DNA of 6,592 bases. Origin: an uncultured Lachnospiraceae bacterium (GTDB lineage: Bacteria; Bacillota; Clostridia; Lachnospirales; Lachnospiraceae). Location: contig CADCQU010000341.1 of NCBI GenBank assembly GCA_902803635.1, positions 1-6,592 of the forward strand. Direction: 5' to 3'. The first letter of the stretch is position 1. Each line of letters opens with the position of its first letter. The translations under genes and the position numbers were made by a program. The notes beneath the pieces are model-generated. The model saw nothing but the letters and a program-made list of their open reading frames with translations. It was not told where the DNA came from and did not search any database. Shown here one piece after another: positions 5,339 through 6,592 of this stretch.

Positions 5339-6568
5339 TTATGGCTTCTGCCGAAGCCGGAACGCGCAGACAAATCTCTCCGTATCGCCGAACTCGGCGA
5401 GGGGGGCGTAGAAGGGCTGCTCCTTGGAGAGCCGCTCCTGTCCGTCCGGCATAAACTGCCCGCAGTCGAACTTTTCACACATTTGCGTGGTGGGGTCGTA
5501 GGAGACAAGCACGAAATGGTGGTAATTGTTCGTGGGCTGGCCATTTGCATCGTAGACCTGCATGAGGACGATGTCGCCGCGCTGGAGGAGCGACGGGTCG
5601 TTCACCTTGATGAAGCCGTGGCGCGAGAACCAGGTTTCCTCATCGGTGCCCTCCATGTGCGCCTGTACGCCGCCGGCGGGCTGGTCGACGTTCCCGAGGT
5701 TCCAGAGCGAGCGGGCGACGAGGCGGTCGTCGGAGATGAGTCCGTCCTCGCAGGGCGGAAGCGTTGTTGAATTGCCATACTGCAAATGCGCATCCCGCAC
5801 CCAGAAGTAGACGCTTTCCACCTCGTCCACGAAATCGTTGATGGAGAAGTCGTAGTAATCGAAGACGGAATTCTCGGGCGGGGTCGTGTAATCGTAGGCC
5901 CGCCGGCCGTCCGCAAGGACAAGGTCCGGATTGTAGCGGGGCGTTGCGGTCGAGAGGGCAGGGGCATTTGCCGCAGGGTCGTCGGAGATTTCGACCGTGG
6001 AAGAGTCGGTCCCGGCATTTGTCTCCGCGGAAGAATCGGCGGTTTCGGCATTTGTCTCTGCGGAAGGATCGGCGGTCCCATCATTTGTCTCTGTGGAAAG
6101 ATCAGTGGCGTCAGCATTTGTCTCCGTGGATGTATCACCGGGGATTTCCGGGACTTCGGAGGTAGACGAGGTTTCCCACCAATTATCCTGCAGGGAGGTA
6201 TCCCAGGCATCCTCGCCCCAGGAATCGTCCGTGCCTGACTCCCAGGTCCACGATTCGGAGGAATTGTCTTCAAGAGTCCACCAGCCGGAGGCATCATCGC
6301 CCGCGTCCCACGACTCCGTGGAGGTGGTTTTGGACGTATCGCCGGGAACCCGCGTCTTTACGGAGTGCGTCTCCGAAATCGTCTCCACGATGGACTCGAC
6401 GGAGGAGGTTGTCGTGGAAGAGACGTCTGCGGCCGCTACGGAAGAGGTCTCCGTGGACGCGGCATCGTTCTTTCCAAAAATCCCGGACGCACCCGAGGCA
6501 AAAAAGCCGGCTCCACCGGCGACGACCACCGTACAGATGGCGAGGATAATGAAAAGCTTCTTATTCAT
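5339..6568 (-). CDS. Membrane-anchored Trp/Ser/Asp-rich protein with NlpC/P60-like C-terminal domain
   Basis: The product has 409 residues. A basic start (MNKK) and hydrophobic residues 5-24 form a signal anchor, or a signal peptide if cut in the GGAGFFASGASG region, placing the rest outside the membrane. Residues 35-205 are low-complexity Ser/Thr/Asp/Glu. They include nine tryptophans between 87 and 131 and four 11-residue repeats beginning ETN (149-192). Residues 210-409 form a folded domain resembling NlpC/P60 or other papain-fold wall peptidases: a helix DDRLVARSLWNLGNVDQPAGG (280-300), DPSLLQRGDIVLM (324-336) and HHFVLVSYD (350-358) with candidate His350/His351. The usual nucleophile Cys at the start of the helix is not in place; the nearest is Cys273. 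Activity is thus uncertain, and it may be a binding domain. GGGAGG (6578-6583) lies nine bases before the ATG. No promoter is visible in the 24 bases left. It is convergent with the VWA gene. Confidence 0.82.
   Translation of the reverse strand: MNKKLFIILAICTVVVAGGAGFFASGASGIFGKNDAASTETSSVAAADVSSTTTSSVESIVETISETHSVKTRVPGDTSKTTSTESWDAGDDASGWWTLEDNSSESWTWESGTDDSWGEDAWDTSLQDNWWETSSTSEVPEIPGDTSTETNADATDLSTETNDGTADPSAETNAETADSSAETNAGTDSSTVEISDDPAANAPALSTATPRYNPDLVLADGRRAYDYTTPPENSVFDYYDFSINDFVDEVESVYFWVRDAHLQYGNSTTLPPCEDGLISDDRLVARSLWNLGNVDQPAGGVQAHMEGTDEETWFSRHGFIKVNDPSLLQRGDIVLMQVYDANGQPTNNYHHFVLVSYDPTTQMCEKFDCGQFMPDGQERLSKEQPFYAPLAEFGDTERFVCAFRLRQKP
5993..6124 (-). repeat. Four 33-bp tandem repeats coding 11-residue ETN units
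   Basis: Four units of exactly 33 bp encode ETNADATDLST, ETNDGTADPSA, ETNAETADSSA and ETNAGTDSSTV. Each has GACAAATG at its start (on the plus strand CATTTGTC at 6016, 6049, 6082 and 6115). The units have diverged, so the array is not very recent. GAAGAATCG at 6030-6038 stands 19 bases before CATTTG, exactly as GAAGAATCG at 4292-4300 does in the intergenic repeat. Confidence 0.85.
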
Positions 6569-6592
6569 ATCGTAGTTCCCTCCACTAAAAAA

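Larger units (their letters stand above)
672..6120. repeat. Dispersed iterated word GRCAAATG (27 CAAATG/CATTTG cores)
   Basis: Cores CAAATG or CATTTG begin at 672, 889, 984, 1020, 1297, 1327, 1369, 1508, 1983, 2055, 2331, 2503, 4242, 4273, 4280, 4311, 4318, 4528, 4794, 5480, 5542, 5783, 5965, 6016, 6049, 6082 and 6115. Read as CAAATG, ten are preceded by GA, six by GG and four by GT, and most are followed by G or C. About two to three would be expected in this length. They occur on both strands, in coding and non-coding DNA, and in different reading frames. The function is unknown. Confidence 0.75.

Noticed and set aside
5602..6297. Minus-strand Pro/Arg-rich open frame of 231 codons overlapping the NlpC/P60-like gene
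   Set aside because: It lies in another frame of a gene with a clear signal anchor and folded domain. The composition is typical of a frame-shifted shadow of Ser/Thr/Asp codons.

Overview
The window looks like bacterial chromosome from a moderately GC-rich member of the Firmicutes. Every gene has a strong GGAGG-type ribosome binding site, and the protein families (a Firmicute-type macro domain, a substrate-binding/VWA lipoprotein, a short cytosolic VWA protein, an NlpC/P60-like wall protein) are common there. The class Negativicutes (Selenomonas relatives) would fit base composition and repeat style, but this is an inference; no rRNA or other decisive marker is present.

Layout. A macro-domain (ADP-ribose metabolism) gene runs leftward off the window start (741 to 1, minus). 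A divergent control region (742-944) follows, with one recognisable promoter in each direction and a 9-bp dyad over the rightward -10 box. It drives a compact rightward operon: a helical cytosolic protein (945-1655), a two-helix membrane protein (1652-2362, ATGA overlap) and a lipoprotein fusing a substrate-binding-like region to a VWA domain with complete MIDAS (2384-4090). A strong terminator (4121-4155) closes it. A 310-bp gene-free stretch then holds an extended -10 promoter and a tandem 38-bp repeat, followed by a monocistronic cytosolic VWA gene (4401-5075) with its own terminator (5112-5158). Convergent to it is a minus-strand gene (6568-5339) for a membrane-anchored, Trp/Asp/Ser-rich protein with a C-terminal NlpC/P60-like domain.

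Working together. The three-gene operon looks like one envelope system: a cytosolic helical partner, a membrane protein with a cytosolic domain, and a surface-anchored metal-dependent adhesion module. Macro and VWA proteins side by side recall the neighbourhoods described for tellurite/toxic-anion (Ter/TelA) stress systems, but no TerD, TelA or certain XpaC protein is present, so no pathway is assigned.

The most unusual signal is at DNA level. The hexamer CAAATG/CATTTG occurs 27 times on the two strands (about 2-3 expected by chance), usually as GRCAAATG followed by G or C. It lies in coding and non-coding DNA, in several reading frames and both orientations, sometimes as the palindrome CATTTGACAAATG. 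It resembles a DNA uptake sequence or another genome-wide iterated word, and it is built into repeats inside two genes and one intergenic region.
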